Positions 1-5,700 are shown, counted from the stretch's first letter. The stretch: DNA of 5,700 nucleotides from Desulfobacterales bacterium (GCA_030601485.1 JAUVTO010000136.1:1-5700); one strand, 5' to 3'. A program made the numbers and translations. The notes: generated by a model not told the origin, from the letters alone.

Positions 1-1
1 A

Positions 2-652
2 GGGGCTTATTTTGCCATTGCAACAATTGGTGTAAATGAGGGTTTAAGGTTTCTAATTGAGGGTGCAAGAATATGGAACGGTTCTGAGGGCCTGATATTT
101 ACAGCTCAACTCAACCAGATTCTTGGGAGAGAGACTGCCAGCACCCTAATGACTTTCTGGGCCGATATCATGGTTCTTGTCATTGCTGTGTCTGCTGCAG
201 TCATAACCCTCTATTATATAAGAAGCAAGATCGGCTATGCACTGACCGCTTTAAGAGAAGATGAAGATGCCGCTAAAGTGATGGGAATCAATGTGACCAA
301 ATACAAAATCATAGCCTTTATTACAAGCGCATGTTTTGCGGGTTTGCTCGGTGCTGCTTCATGGGCCTTAAAAACTCCTTATGTATTTCCACCCGAAGTT
401 TTTGAGATCCACTATACAATCGAAGCCATAATCATTGTTCTTCTAGGTGGCTCCGGCACTCTTCTCGGACCTGTAGTTGGCGGACTTATCTATGGCATCT
501 CTAAATATTACCTTGCTATTTTCATTCCAGGGTTTCAGCTACTGATTTTTGCGCCAATTATTATCATCATTATCGTTTTGTTCCCGGAGGGAGTGGTCGG
601 AATGTTAAAAAACAGATTTAAAGACTCCGCCCTTGGACAATTTATTATTTAG
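2..652 (+). CDS. livM: LivM-type ABC transporter permease, 5' end cut by window
   Basis: This is an inner-membrane permease of a branched-chain amino acid (HAAT/Liv) ABC importer, which pairs with LivH to form the channel driven by LivG and LivF. The frame is open from base 2, giving 216 residues; family members are usually about 300-360, so roughly the first third is missing. The fragment begins with GAYFAIATIG, a conserved LivM stretch. The cytoplasmic coupling loop is clear at fragment residues 78-92 (GYALTALREDEDAAK), followed by GINVTKYK. A second hallmark is LLGGSGTLLGPVVGG, then an Ile-rich last membrane helix and LFPEGVVGM near the C-terminus. There are several hydrophobic helices. 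The TAG stop overlaps the livG ribosome-binding site. The true substrate cannot be read from the sequence; HAAT systems also carry amides and aromatic acids. An internal ATG at 149 is not the start, because conserved sequence continues upstream of it. Confidence 0.95.
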   Translation, partial: GAYFAIATIGVNEGLRFLIEGARIWNGSEGLIFTAQLNQILGRETASTLMTFWADIMVLVIAVSAAVITLYYIRSKIGYALTALREDEDAAKVMGINVTKYKIIAFITSACFAGLLGAASWALKTPYVFPPEVFEIHYTIEAIIIVLLGGSGTLLGPVVGGLIYGISKYYLAIFIPGFQLLIFAPIIIIIIVLFPEGVVGMLKNRFKDSALGQFII

Positions 653-656
653 GTGA
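651..656 (+). promoter_or_regulatory. Shine-Dalgarno of livG, overlapping the livM stop
   Basis: AGGTGA, followed by a further GG, lies 4 bases before the ATG at 661. Its first two bases are the last two of the livM TAG stop. This placement suggests that ribosomes finishing livM reinitiate on livG (translational coupling, inferred). Confidence 0.7.
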
Positions 657-660
657 GGAT

Positions 661-1401
661 ATGTCTTTATTAATACTTGAAAATATAACAAAACGTTTTG
701 GTGGTTTGATTGCGGTGGATCAAGTAAGTCTGGAAATAAAACACGGCGAGTTTGTCGGAATAGTAGGCCCAAACGGTAGTGGAAAAACAACTCTTTTTAA
801 TGTTATTAACGGAGTTTTTTTTCCGGAAGAAGGAAGGGTTATTTTCGAAGGACTGGATATCACAACGCTTCCACCCTATAAAAGAGCGCCACTTGGAATT
901 GGGCGAACTTTTCAAATTCCCAGACCATTTGCCTCAGCCACCGTAAGAGAAAACGTAGCTGTTGGGGCAATGTTTGGCACACTCAGCGACAAAGTAAATG
1001 TGGATGAGTCCCTGGAGATAGCAGATCAAACCATCGAACGCGTTGGTCTTTTAGAGCACAGGAATAAGCAAGCAGGTACTCTGACCCCTGTGGAAAAAAA
1101 GCTAATGGAGATTGCACGGGCCTTGGCAATGAAACCCAAGCTCCTGCTTATGGATGAAGCTATGGCCGGAATGCACCCGAATGACATCGATCAAATGGTT
1201 GCATTTATCAAGCAGGTAGCAGAAGAAGACAAGATAGCCATCGTTGCCATGGTCGAGCATATCATGCGGGCGGTAATCGGGATGGCGGAAAAAGTAATCG
1301 TATTGCATCAAGGCGCCAAATTGGTTGATGCTCCCACGAAAGAAGCTTTGGAAGATCCAAAGGTTGTGGAAGTATACTTAGGCCGTCCTTCGGAGAAATA
1401 A
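661..1401 (+). CDS. livG: LivG-type ABC transporter ATP-binding protein with degenerate signature motif
   Basis: This is one of the two cytoplasmic ATPases of the Liv/HAAT importer; it should pair with LivF under the LivM/LivH channel. Its 246 residues are near the usual LivG length (about 255). Visible motifs are Walker A GPNGSGKT at 36-43, a Q-loop at Q85 (RTFQIPRPF), Walker B LLLMDE at 161-166 with catalytic Glu166, and the H-loop His200 (VEH). The C-terminal EVYLGRPSEK resembles the LivG-type ending (VxxAYLG). The oddity is the ABC signature: where LSxGQ is expected, residues 141-147 read LTPVEKK, followed by a well conserved MEIARALAMKP. The D-loop region is MAGMHPND instead of the usual PxAGLNP type. 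The sequence is otherwise intact, so this looks like a subfamily trait and not decay. The ATG at 661 is supported by its Shine-Dalgarno and the 8-base gap from livM. LivG rather than LivF is chosen from the RTFQIPRPF and VEH motifs. Confidence 0.95.
   Translation: MSLLILENITKRFGGLIAVDQVSLEIKHGEFVGIVGPNGSGKTTLFNVINGVFFPEEGRVIFEGLDITTLPPYKRAPLGIGRTFQIPRPFASATVRENVAVGAMFGTLSDKVNVDESLEIADQTIERVGLLEHRNKQAGTLTPVEKKLMEIARALAMKPKLLLMDEAMAGMHPNDIDQMVAFIKQVAEEDKIAIVAMVEHIMRAVIGMAEKVIVLHQGAKLVDAPTKEALEDPKVVEVYLGRPSEK
1392..1395 (+). promoter_or_regulatory. Shine-Dalgarno of livF inside the livG 3' end
   Basis: GGAG lies 8 bases before the ATG at 1404 and is embedded in the last codons of livG. With only two bases between the livG stop and the livF start, coupled translation is likely. 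Confidence 0.6.
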
Positions 1402-1403
1402 AA

Positions 1404-2111
1404 ATGCTAACTATAAAGGACCTCGAATCAGGATATGGCCCCATGCAGGTTTTGTGGAAGCCAAGCCTTCAAGTTAAAAAAGGGACGATAACTGCACTTC
1501 TTGGACCTAATGGGGTCGGCAAGAGCACTCTTCTATCTACAGTTTTTGGCTCTGTTGAACCATGGGGGGGCAAAATTCATTATCAAGGAGAAGATGTCAC
1601 TTCTGCTCCCACCCATAAAAAGGTAGAAATGGGATTGGCATTGGTGCCGGAAGGAAAGCATCTGTTTCCCAACATGAGTGTCTACGAAAATCTTGCCATG
1701 GGCGCATATTTAAAAAAGGCTCTTGTACATAAAGACGAGTCTATGGAACTTGTCTATTCTTTGTTTCCCCGCCTGAAAGAAAGGAGCAAACAGTTGGCCG
1801 GATCATTGAGCGGTGGTGAACAACAAATGGTGACGATTAGTCGAGCGCTAATGACGAAACCCCAATTAATAATGCTTGATGAACCCAGCCAGGGCCTTGC
1901 TCCCAAACTTGTTGGCGAGGTCTTTGAAACGATACAAAAAATGAAGGCGGAAATAGGTTTGACCATCCTCCTTGTTGAACAAAATGCAGATGCCGCCTTA
2001 AATGCAGCAGACTATGTTTATATCATGCATGAAGGCATGATCAAAGCAGAAGGAAAACCGGAAGATATAAAGGGATCACCTGATATAAGAGAAGCTTTTC
2101 TTGGAATTTGA
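1404..2111 (+). CDS. livF: LivF-type ABC transporter ATP-binding protein
   Basis: This is the second cytoplasmic ATPase of the Liv/HAAT importer, expected to dimerise with LivG. Its 235 residues are the normal LivF length. All ABC motifs are canonical: Walker A GPNGVGKS at 34-41, the LivF hallmark VPEGKHLFP at 81-89, signature LSGGE at 135-139 followed by QQMVTISRAL, Walker B LIMLDEPSQG at 155-164 with Glu160 as catalytic base, and a switch region VEQN at 191-194, in which LivF proteins carry Gln where LivG carries His. The ending IREAFLGI matches the family (xxYLG). Its intact signature contrasts with the degenerate one in LivG: in a LivG/LivF dimer, the site built from LivG Walker A and LivF signature would be canonical and the other weakened. 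It is the last gene of the operon in view; the next plus-strand gene is 756 bases away. Confidence 0.95.
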   Translation: MLTIKDLESGYGPMQVLWKPSLQVKKGTITALLGPNGVGKSTLLSTVFGSVEPWGGKIHYQGEDVTSAPTHKKVEMGLALVPEGKHLFPNMSVYENLAMGAYLKKALVHKDESMELVYSLFPRLKERSKQLAGSLSGGEQQMVTISRALMTKPQLIMLDEPSQGLAPKLVGEVFETIQKMKAEIGLTILLVEQNADAALNAADYVYIMHEGMIKAEGKPEDIKGSPDIREAFLGI

Positions 2112-2336
2112 CATCAACCCTCTATGGTTGAGACAAAAGGAATTATTTGATGTTTCACTCTTCATTATAGGGTTTCAACAATACAAACTTTGAGTTGGAA
2201 TAGAGGTGCGCACTGGAAAAAAGGTCATGCTTTTTTCTGAAAGGTGATATAAGGTTCAAATCGGTTTGAAGAAAATGGAATGACCGGTTTGTAAATTTAT
2301 TAGAATTCAAACGTTTAAATTATTCTACTATAGGTT
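2112..2336. other. Intergenic region after livF, no gene seen
   Basis: This AT-rich stretch separates the liv operon from the convergent acyl-CoA dehydrogenase remnant. I see no convincing coding sequence. It holds small inverted repeats: an 8-bp A/T hairpin at 2216-2237, a perfect 6-bp hairpin at 2255-2270 (TTCAAA, loop TCGG, TTTGAA), and a bulged one around 2289-2314 (GTTTG..AATT with AATTCAAAC). No classic GC-rich stem with a following T-run is present. Confidence 0.6.
2216..2237. terminator. Weak A/T hairpin, possible two-way terminator
   Basis: GAAAAAAG (2216-2223) and CTTTTTTC (2230-2237) are perfect inverted repeats of 8 bp with a 6-base loop. The T-run is part of the stem, and the symmetry would let it act in either direction between two convergent transcripts. 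The stem is AT-rich and weak, so this is only a candidate for ending the liv transcript. Confidence 0.25.
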
Positions 2337-2657
2337 TTACCTGTTTGCTTTTCTGATTCCAAGCTGATCCAGGGCAATGATCCACTTGCAGATATTGGCC
2401 GATCCTTCCACCATGGTATATGTCGGTGTATCCCGATAAAATCGGGCCACCGAATATTCGGTGGAGTATCCGTATGCTCCCAAAATCCTCATGGCATAGT
2501 TGGCGCACTTTGTTACGACTTCACCCGCAAAATACTTTGCCTGTGCAACATCAAGTCCGTTATTCAGGCTCCCCTGATCCTTAACCCAGGCAGCCTTTTA
2601 AACCAGCAGCCGAGCTACCTTAATAATCATATTAATACTTATATTGGCTCCTTGTAG
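2337..2657 (-). pseudogene. Decayed C-terminal fragment of an acyl-CoA dehydrogenase
   Basis: The minus strand, read from about 2657 to the TAA at 2337-2339, encodes the C-terminal helical domain of a flavin-dependent acyl-CoA dehydrogenase, an enzyme that desaturates acyl-CoA thioesters and passes electrons to electron-transfer flavoprotein. Recognisable pieces in order are VARLLV, KAAWVKDQG, ILGAYGYSTEY, ARFYRDTPTYT, MVEGSANI and the tail LDQLGIRKANR. The Glu of VEGS sits where many family members carry the catalytic base (codon at 2406-2408). A TAA at 2598-2600 falls between VARLLV and KAAWVKDQG, where homologues usually have an aromatic residue (LLVYKAAW), so one base change from TAT or TAC could have made it. 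Upstream of about 2628 similarity weakens, and the N-terminal and middle domains, some 250-280 residues, are absent. The 86 codons after the stop are clean. It is convergent with liv. I am confident of the family, but not of the substrate. Confidence 0.85.
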
Positions 2658-2867
2658 CAAGGTGTTTTTTCTCCTGTCTCGACCTTAAGCGGTTGATTTT
2701 CTGAAACGCTTGCCGTGTCGTGAGATGATTGACATTTTTTCAATATGTTTGTACCCTCCATCGAGCTTAAACAGTGACCCGCTTGAAAACTGAATCACCT
2801 GAATGTTTCTTTAAAAAAAAGTTGATACAGGATTTAGGGTGTAGAAATTCCGAGACGTAAAATTGCC
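2658..2867. other. Intergenic region before der, no recognised gene
   Basis: This stretch lies between the dehydrogenase remnant and der. One minus-strand frame, the same as the remnant, is open for about 40 codons (roughly 2688-2810), but its translation (for example GSLFKLDGGYKHIEKM) is not part of an acyl-CoA dehydrogenase that I recognise and has no clear start. It could be leader sequence, rearranged DNA or chance. On the plus strand it should contain the der promoter and 5' untranslated region. A run of eight or more A occurs at 2813-2820. Confidence 0.5.
2729..2757 (+). promoter_or_regulatory. Candidate sigma70-type promoter for der
   Basis: A perfect TTGACA -35 box (2729-2734) is followed after exactly 17 bases by TACCCT (2752-2757), which keeps the three most conserved -10 positions (T1, A2, T6) but is otherwise poor. 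Transcription would start near 2764, giving a leader of about 100 bases before the der ATG. It is the best plus-strand match I found in the gap, but the weak -10 keeps confidence low. Confidence 0.3.
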
Positions 2868-4187
2868 ATGAAACCAATTGTCGCCATAATAGGTCGTCCC
2901 AATGTAGGGAAATCAACCTTTTTTAACCGTGTCACCGGGACAAGGAAAGCCCTTGTGGACAATTTCCCCGGCGTTACAAGGGATCGCCATTATGGAGATG
3001 CAACCTGGGACGACATTGGATTCACACTGGTTGATACCGGCGGATTCCCGGATGAAAATAAGGATGACTTTGCCCACAAAATACGTTTCCAGATCATTCA
3101 GGCTATAGAAGACGCAGATGTTATTATTCTTCTACTGGACGGCAAGCACGGAATTTCTCCTTTTGATGAAAATATTGTCAAGATTCTTCGTGAATTAACA
3201 AAACCCGTTTTTTATGCGGTCAATAAAATTGACGGAATTGAACAGGAGGTTAAGCTTTACGATTTTTACAGCCTCGGTATAGAGAAATTATATCCCATTT
3301 CAGCCGAACACCGTTACGGCATTCCGGATTTTTTAGATGACCTGACATCGGTTCTGCCTAAAACAGCTCCGGATGAAGCTGTGGATATGATCAAGCTGGC
3401 TGTGGTCGGCAAACCCAATGTCGGCAAATCATCACTTATTAACAGAATTTTAGGGCAAAAGCGTTTGCTTGTCAGCGATACTCCGGGAACAACCCGAGAT
3501 GCCATCGACTCTGTTTGTAATATTAAGGACAAGTCGTATCTTCTCATCGATACCGCCGGTATCAGACGCAAGGCAAAGGTTTCAAAAAAGATTGAAAAGT
3601 TTTCCATTATTAAAGCGTTAAGAAGCCTTGACAGATGTGATGTGGCGCTGATTGTCATCGACGCCTACGAGGGGATTACCGAACATGATATAACTATCGC
3701 AGGTTATGCATTTGAGCGGGGATGTGGATGCATTTTTCTTTTGAACAAATGGGACCTTGTTGAAAAAGACAGCAAAACCGCTTTAAAATATTATGAGCAG
3801 TTAAGAATGCAGGCAAAATTTTTAAGCTTTTCTCCGATAATAACCATTTCGGCATTAACCGGACAACGGGTTTTGAAAATATTCGGTCTTGTGGAAGAGG
3901 TATTCAGCCAGTACTCGGCACGTATCGGAACCGGACCGCTGAACAAGATATTTGAGCAGGCCATTGAACGAACAGAGCCGTCCCTTTACAGAGGAAGACG
4001 CATTAAATTTTATTATGCCACCCAGGTGTCCACAGGTCCCCCCACTTTTGTATGTTTTGTAAATTATCCTGATGCCGTCCATTTTTCCTATAAGCGCTAC
4101 CTTATTAACCAGATCAGGGAAAAAGCGGAGCTTGACAAGACACCGATCCGAATAATCTTACGTAAGCGCACGGGGCGCAAAAAGTAA
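2868..4187 (+). CDS. der: Ribosome biogenesis GTPase Der (EngA)
   Basis: Der is a cytoplasmic GTPase with two tandem G domains that assists late 50S subunit assembly and is essential in many bacteria. All 439 residues are present, within the family range of about 430-490. G domain 1 shows GRPNVGKS at 9-16, PGVTRDR at 34-40 (G2 Thr37), DTGG at 56-59, NKID at 119-122 and SAEH at 145-148. G domain 2 shows GKPNVGKS at 181-188, PGTTRD at 206-211, DTAG at 228-231, NKWD at 293-296 and SAL at 328-330. The C-terminal KH-like domain (about 350-439) includes the hallmark PPTFVCFVN at 391-399 and a basic tail (LRKRTGRKK). The linker between the G domains is short. The ATG at 2868 gives the usual N-terminus MKPIVAIIGRPNVGKS even though no good Shine-Dalgarno precedes it. 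The gene stands alone: 756 bases behind livF and 297 bases before rarA. No frameshift or missing motif is seen. Confidence 0.98.
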   Translation: MKPIVAIIGRPNVGKSTFFNRVTGTRKALVDNFPGVTRDRHYGDATWDDIGFTLVDTGGFPDENKDDFAHKIRFQIIQAIEDADVIILLLDGKHGISPFDENIVKILRELTKPVFYAVNKIDGIEQEVKLYDFYSLGIEKLYPISAEHRYGIPDFLDDLTSVLPKTAPDEAVDMIKLAVVGKPNVGKSSLINRILGQKRLLVSDTPGTTRDAIDSVCNIKDKSYLLIDTAGIRRKAKVSKKIEKFSIIKALRSLDRCDVALIVIDAYEGITEHDITIAGYAFERGCGCIFLLNKWDLVEKDSKTALKYYEQLRMQAKFLSFSPIITISALTGQRVLKIFGLVEEVFSQYSARIGTGPLNKIFEQAIERTEPSLYRGRRIKFYYATQVSTGPPTFVCFVNYPDAVHFSYKRYLINQIREKAELDKTPIRIILRKRTGRKK

Positions 4188-4212
4188 TATTGGGTATTTG
4201 GTACTGGGTATT
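4188..4212 (+). repeat. Tandem 11-mer TAYTGGGTATT, two copies
   Basis: TATTGGGTATT (4188-4198) and TACTGGGTATT (4202-4212) match at 10 of 11 bases, with starts 14 bases apart. The first copy begins directly after the der stop codon. Function is unknown; it may be the edge of the larger low-complexity element that follows. Confidence 0.6.
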
Positions 4213-4253
4213 AGCATCTAAACTCTGATTTCTTGTGTGTTTATGTCAAAAAG

Positions 4254-4361
4254 CCAAATTACAAAATACAAACAACAAACAATTTGCTTTGGATCTTATT
4301 TGGGATTTGGAGCTTGAAATTTGGATTTTATTTGAGATTTGATGCTTGTGATTTGTTATTT
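4254..4361. repeat. Low-complexity quasi-palindromic intergenic element
   Basis: Bases 4254-4285 contain no G and are built of CAAA-type words; bases 4296-4361 contain only two C (4313 and 4345) and carry ATTTG six times, starting at 4298, 4305, 4319, 4330, 4337 and 4351. The left block is roughly complementary to the right (CAAAT and CAAAC words against ATTTG and GTTTG-like words), so the region is an imperfect inverted repeat around about 4290. I recall similar ATTTGG-rich intergenic repeats in deltaproteobacterial genomes, but this is from memory. No open reading frame or transposase is associated with it. Confidence 0.55.
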
Positions 4362-4454
4362 CTCTCCGAGCCATAGGATCCGGAGGCCGGTTTATCAGGG
4401 TTAGCTATTTGAAAGTAATTAATGCCCCACTTGAGGACAGAAACCAAAGGACCC

Positions 4455-4481
4455 ATGACAAATGACATGTTAAGAGGATGA
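4455..4481 (+). other. Eight-codon mini-ORF just upstream of rarA
   Basis: ATG at 4455, preceded by AAAGG at 4446-4450, opens an 8-codon frame (MTNDMLRG) ending at TGA 4479-4481, three bases before the rarA TTG and in the same frame. It might be a leader peptide or chance. The TGA rules out this ATG as the rarA start. Nothing in its codons suggests attenuation. Confidence 0.2.
4472..4478 (+). promoter_or_regulatory. Shine-Dalgarno supporting the TTG start of rarA
   Basis: AAGAGGA ends 6 bases before the TTG at 4485, a good spacing. It supports 4485 over the TTG at 4491 and over the first in-frame ATG at 4548, which would remove the conserved N-terminus. Confidence 0.6.
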
Positions 4482-4484
4482 CCA

Positions 4485-5700
4485 TTGGACTTGTTTGAAT
4501 ATCACGCGCAACAATCAGCCCAGGGGTCGCGGCCCCTTGCCGATAGAATGCGTCCAAAAAACCTGGATGAATTCGTAGGGCAAACCCATACCGCGGGAAA
4601 GGGAACATTGATTTGCCATGCCATTGAACAAGACCGGATTTTTTCCATGATTCTCTGGGGTCCTCCGGGATGCGGAAAAACAACCCTTGCAAGAATTTTT
4701 GCGGGTGAAACCCGTTGTCATTTTGTCCATTTTTCTGCGGTACTGTCAGGTGTCAAGGATATCCGAGCAGTTATAGAGGACGCAAAAAACCAGCAAAAGC
4801 TTTTTCGAAAAAGAACCGTTCTTTTTGTGGATGAGATACACAGATTCAACAAAGCCCAGCAGGATGCATTTCTTCACCATGTGGAAAGCGGGCTGATAAC
4901 CCTGATTGGCGCTACCACCGAAAACCCCTCATTTGAGGTTATACCTCCGCTCATGTCCCGGTGCCGTTTAATAACCTTAAAAGCCCTTTCATCAGATGAT
5001 ATTGCCGTCATCCTAAAAAATGCCCTAAAAGACAAGGAACGGGGCTTGGGAAATTTAAATCTGATTATCGAAAAAGATGCCCTTTCTCATCTTATTCGCA
5101 TTGCGGACGGAGATGCCCGTGCTGCCCTGAACGGCCTTGAAAGCGTGGCATATCTGGTAATATCTGAAATCGATGCTTCAAAAACAGGAAGCCCGGTGCA
5201 AATAACGCGTCGGGTTTTAGAAAATGCTTTGGAAAAAAAGGCCCTTTTATACGACAAGTCCGGTGAAGAACACTTTAATCTTATATCCGCATTTCATAAG
5301 AGCTTAAGGGGGAGTGATCCGGATGCTGCGGTCTACTGGATGGGACGAATGCTGTGGGCCGGTGAAGATCCTTTTTATATAGCGCGCAGAATGGTCCGGT
5401 TTGCAAGCGAAGACATCGGAAACGCAGATCCCAATGCACTCGGAGTTGCATTGAATGCTATGAAAGCGTTTAAGTTCCTCGGGCATCCGGAAGGTGAACT
5501 TGCAATGGCCCAGGCTGCCATATATCTTGCTACGGCTCCGAAGAGCAACAGCATATACCAAGCGTACGGAAAGATTAAAGAGGCTGTTGACAGTTATGGG
5601 GCGCTGCCGGTCCCTTTTCATATTCGGAATGCTCCCACAGGCCTGATGAGAAAACTCGGGTATGGAAAAGATTACAAATACGCCCATGATTATAAAGATG
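4485..5700 (+). CDS. rarA: Replication-associated recombination protein RarA (AAA+ ATPase), 3' end cut by window
   Basis: RarA (MgsA, YcaJ) is a cytoplasmic AAA+ ATPase related to clamp-loader subunits and RuvB; it works with SSB at stalled replication forks. The frame holds 405 codons without interruption and leaves the window open; E. coli RarA is about 447 residues, so some 40 are missing. The N-terminus reads (M)DLFEY, then PLADRMRPKNLDEFVGQ at 17-33, both typical. Walker A is GPPGCGKT at 59-66, Walker B VLFVDEIHRFNKAQQD with D116 and E117, sensor 1 GATTENPSF with N147, the arginine finger SRCR with R159, and sensor 2 DARAALN with R212. The C-terminal oligomerisation domain shows RRMVRFASEDIGNADP, the family hallmark, later AIYLATAPKSN, and ends at GYGKDYKYAHDYKD. 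The start is the TTG at 4485: an in-frame TGA at 4479 blocks extension and a good Shine-Dalgarno lies 6 bases upstream. Promoter not identified; read-through from der is possible. Confidence 0.96.
   Translation, partial: MDLFEYHAQQSAQGSRPLADRMRPKNLDEFVGQTHTAGKGTLICHAIEQDRIFSMILWGPPGCGKTTLARIFAGETRCHFVHFSAVLSGVKDIRAVIEDAKNQQKLFRKRTVLFVDEIHRFNKAQQDAFLHHVESGLITLIGATTENPSFEVIPPLMSRCRLITLKALSSDDIAVILKNALKDKERGLGNLNLIIEKDALSHLIRIADGDARAALNGLESVAYLVISEIDASKTGSPVQITRRVLENALEKKALLYDKSGEEHFNLISAFHKSLRGSDPDAAVYWMGRMLWAGEDPFYIARRMVRFASEDIGNADPNALGVALNAMKAFKFLGHPEGELAMAQAAIYLATAPKSNSIYQAYGKIKEAVDSYGALPVPFHIRNAPTGLMRKLGYGKDYKYAHDYKD

Larger units (their letters stand above)
4362..4484. other. Region upstream of rarA, no gene recognised
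   Basis: This stretch has more mixed base composition than the repeat before it. CTCCG and CGGAG near 4363-4385 could pair around a roughly 12-base loop, and GGCCGG follows, but there is no T-run, so it is not a clear terminator for der. TAATTAAT at 4416-4423 could serve as a -10 box, but no good -35 sits at proper distance. The direct repeat ATGACA occurs at 4455-4460 and 4462-4467. Confidence 0.4.

Noticed and set aside
149..652. livM start at the internal ATG 149
   Set aside because: The frame is open back to base 2 and the upstream residues (GAYFAIATIG) are conserved LivM sequence, so 149 is an internal Met codon.
2320..2508. 62-codon minus-strand open frame in the livF-der gap
   Set aside because: It is out of frame with the acyl-CoA dehydrogenase reading of the same bases; the other frame gives a clear family match through the TAA at 2337-2339, so this is a shadow of the remnant.
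3314..3658. 114-codon minus-strand open frame inside der
   Set aside because: It is wholly antisense to the linker and second G domain of Der, whose motifs are all conserved; no recognisable protein features.
4363..4400. Inverted CTCCG/CGGAG with GGCCGG as a der terminator or riboswitch
   Set aside because: The stem is only 5 bp around a long loop with no T-run after it, and I could not fit it to a known riboswitch core.
4405..4730. Two overlapping minus-strand open frames (95 and 71 codons)
   Set aside because: They overlap the rarA 5' end and Walker A region antisense and mirror its codons; no independent support.
5304..5687. 127-codon minus-strand open frame at the right end
   Set aside because: It is antisense to the conserved C-terminal domain of RarA and has no recognisable motif.
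1..5700. New defence, toxin-antitoxin, phage, CRISPR or other accessory system
   Set aside because: All four full or nearly full coding genes and the livM fragment belong to well known families, and no repeat-spacer array, integrase, transposase or toxin-like small gene pair is visible on either strand.

Overview
The window carries ordinary core genes, all on the plus strand: the end of a Liv-type (HAAT family) ABC transporter operon, then der (engA), then most of rarA. Between livF and der lies a decayed minus-strand fragment of an acyl-CoA dehydrogenase. The protein sequences look Gram-negative. The style of the dehydrogenase tail (VEGSANI, ending in LDQLGIRKANR), the Liv system and the AT-moderate base composition suggest a Desulfobacterota, possibly Desulfobacterales-like, organism. 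That placement is inferred from recalled family resemblance, not from a search.

Layout. Bases 2-652 hold the C-terminal two thirds of the permease LivM, cut by the window start. LivG (661-1401) and LivF (1404-2111) follow almost without gaps, and each ribosome-binding site lies at or in the end of the gene before it, so the three should be co-transcribed and co-translated. LivM forms part of the membrane channel, and LivG and LivF are the paired ATPases. The second permease (LivH) and the binding protein are not in view. LivG has a degenerate ABC signature while LivF has a canonical one, which predicts unequal ATP sites.

Bases 2112-2867 have no intact gene. They contain short AT-rich hairpins, the dehydrogenase remnant (about 2337-2657, minus strand, with an in-frame TAA), an unrecognised stretch and a possible sigma70-type promoter ahead of der. 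Der (2868-4187) is a complete double-GTPase ribosome assembly factor with a poor Shine-Dalgarno sequence.

Bases 4188-4484 lack a gene but hold low-complexity repeats: a tandem 11-mer, a G-free block and a C-poor block built on the word ATTTG, with several spacings of 7 or 14 bases. RarA starts at a TTG at 4485 and runs off the right end after 405 codons. It has an intact AAA+ core. Der and RarA have unrelated jobs (50S maturation and replication-fork maintenance), so their adjacency need not mean shared function.

I found no CRISPR array, tRNA, rRNA, insertion sequence, phage gene or defence or toxin system, and nothing that amounts to a new biological system. The items worth checking are the LivG signature, the dehydrogenase remnant and the repeat in the der-rarA gap.
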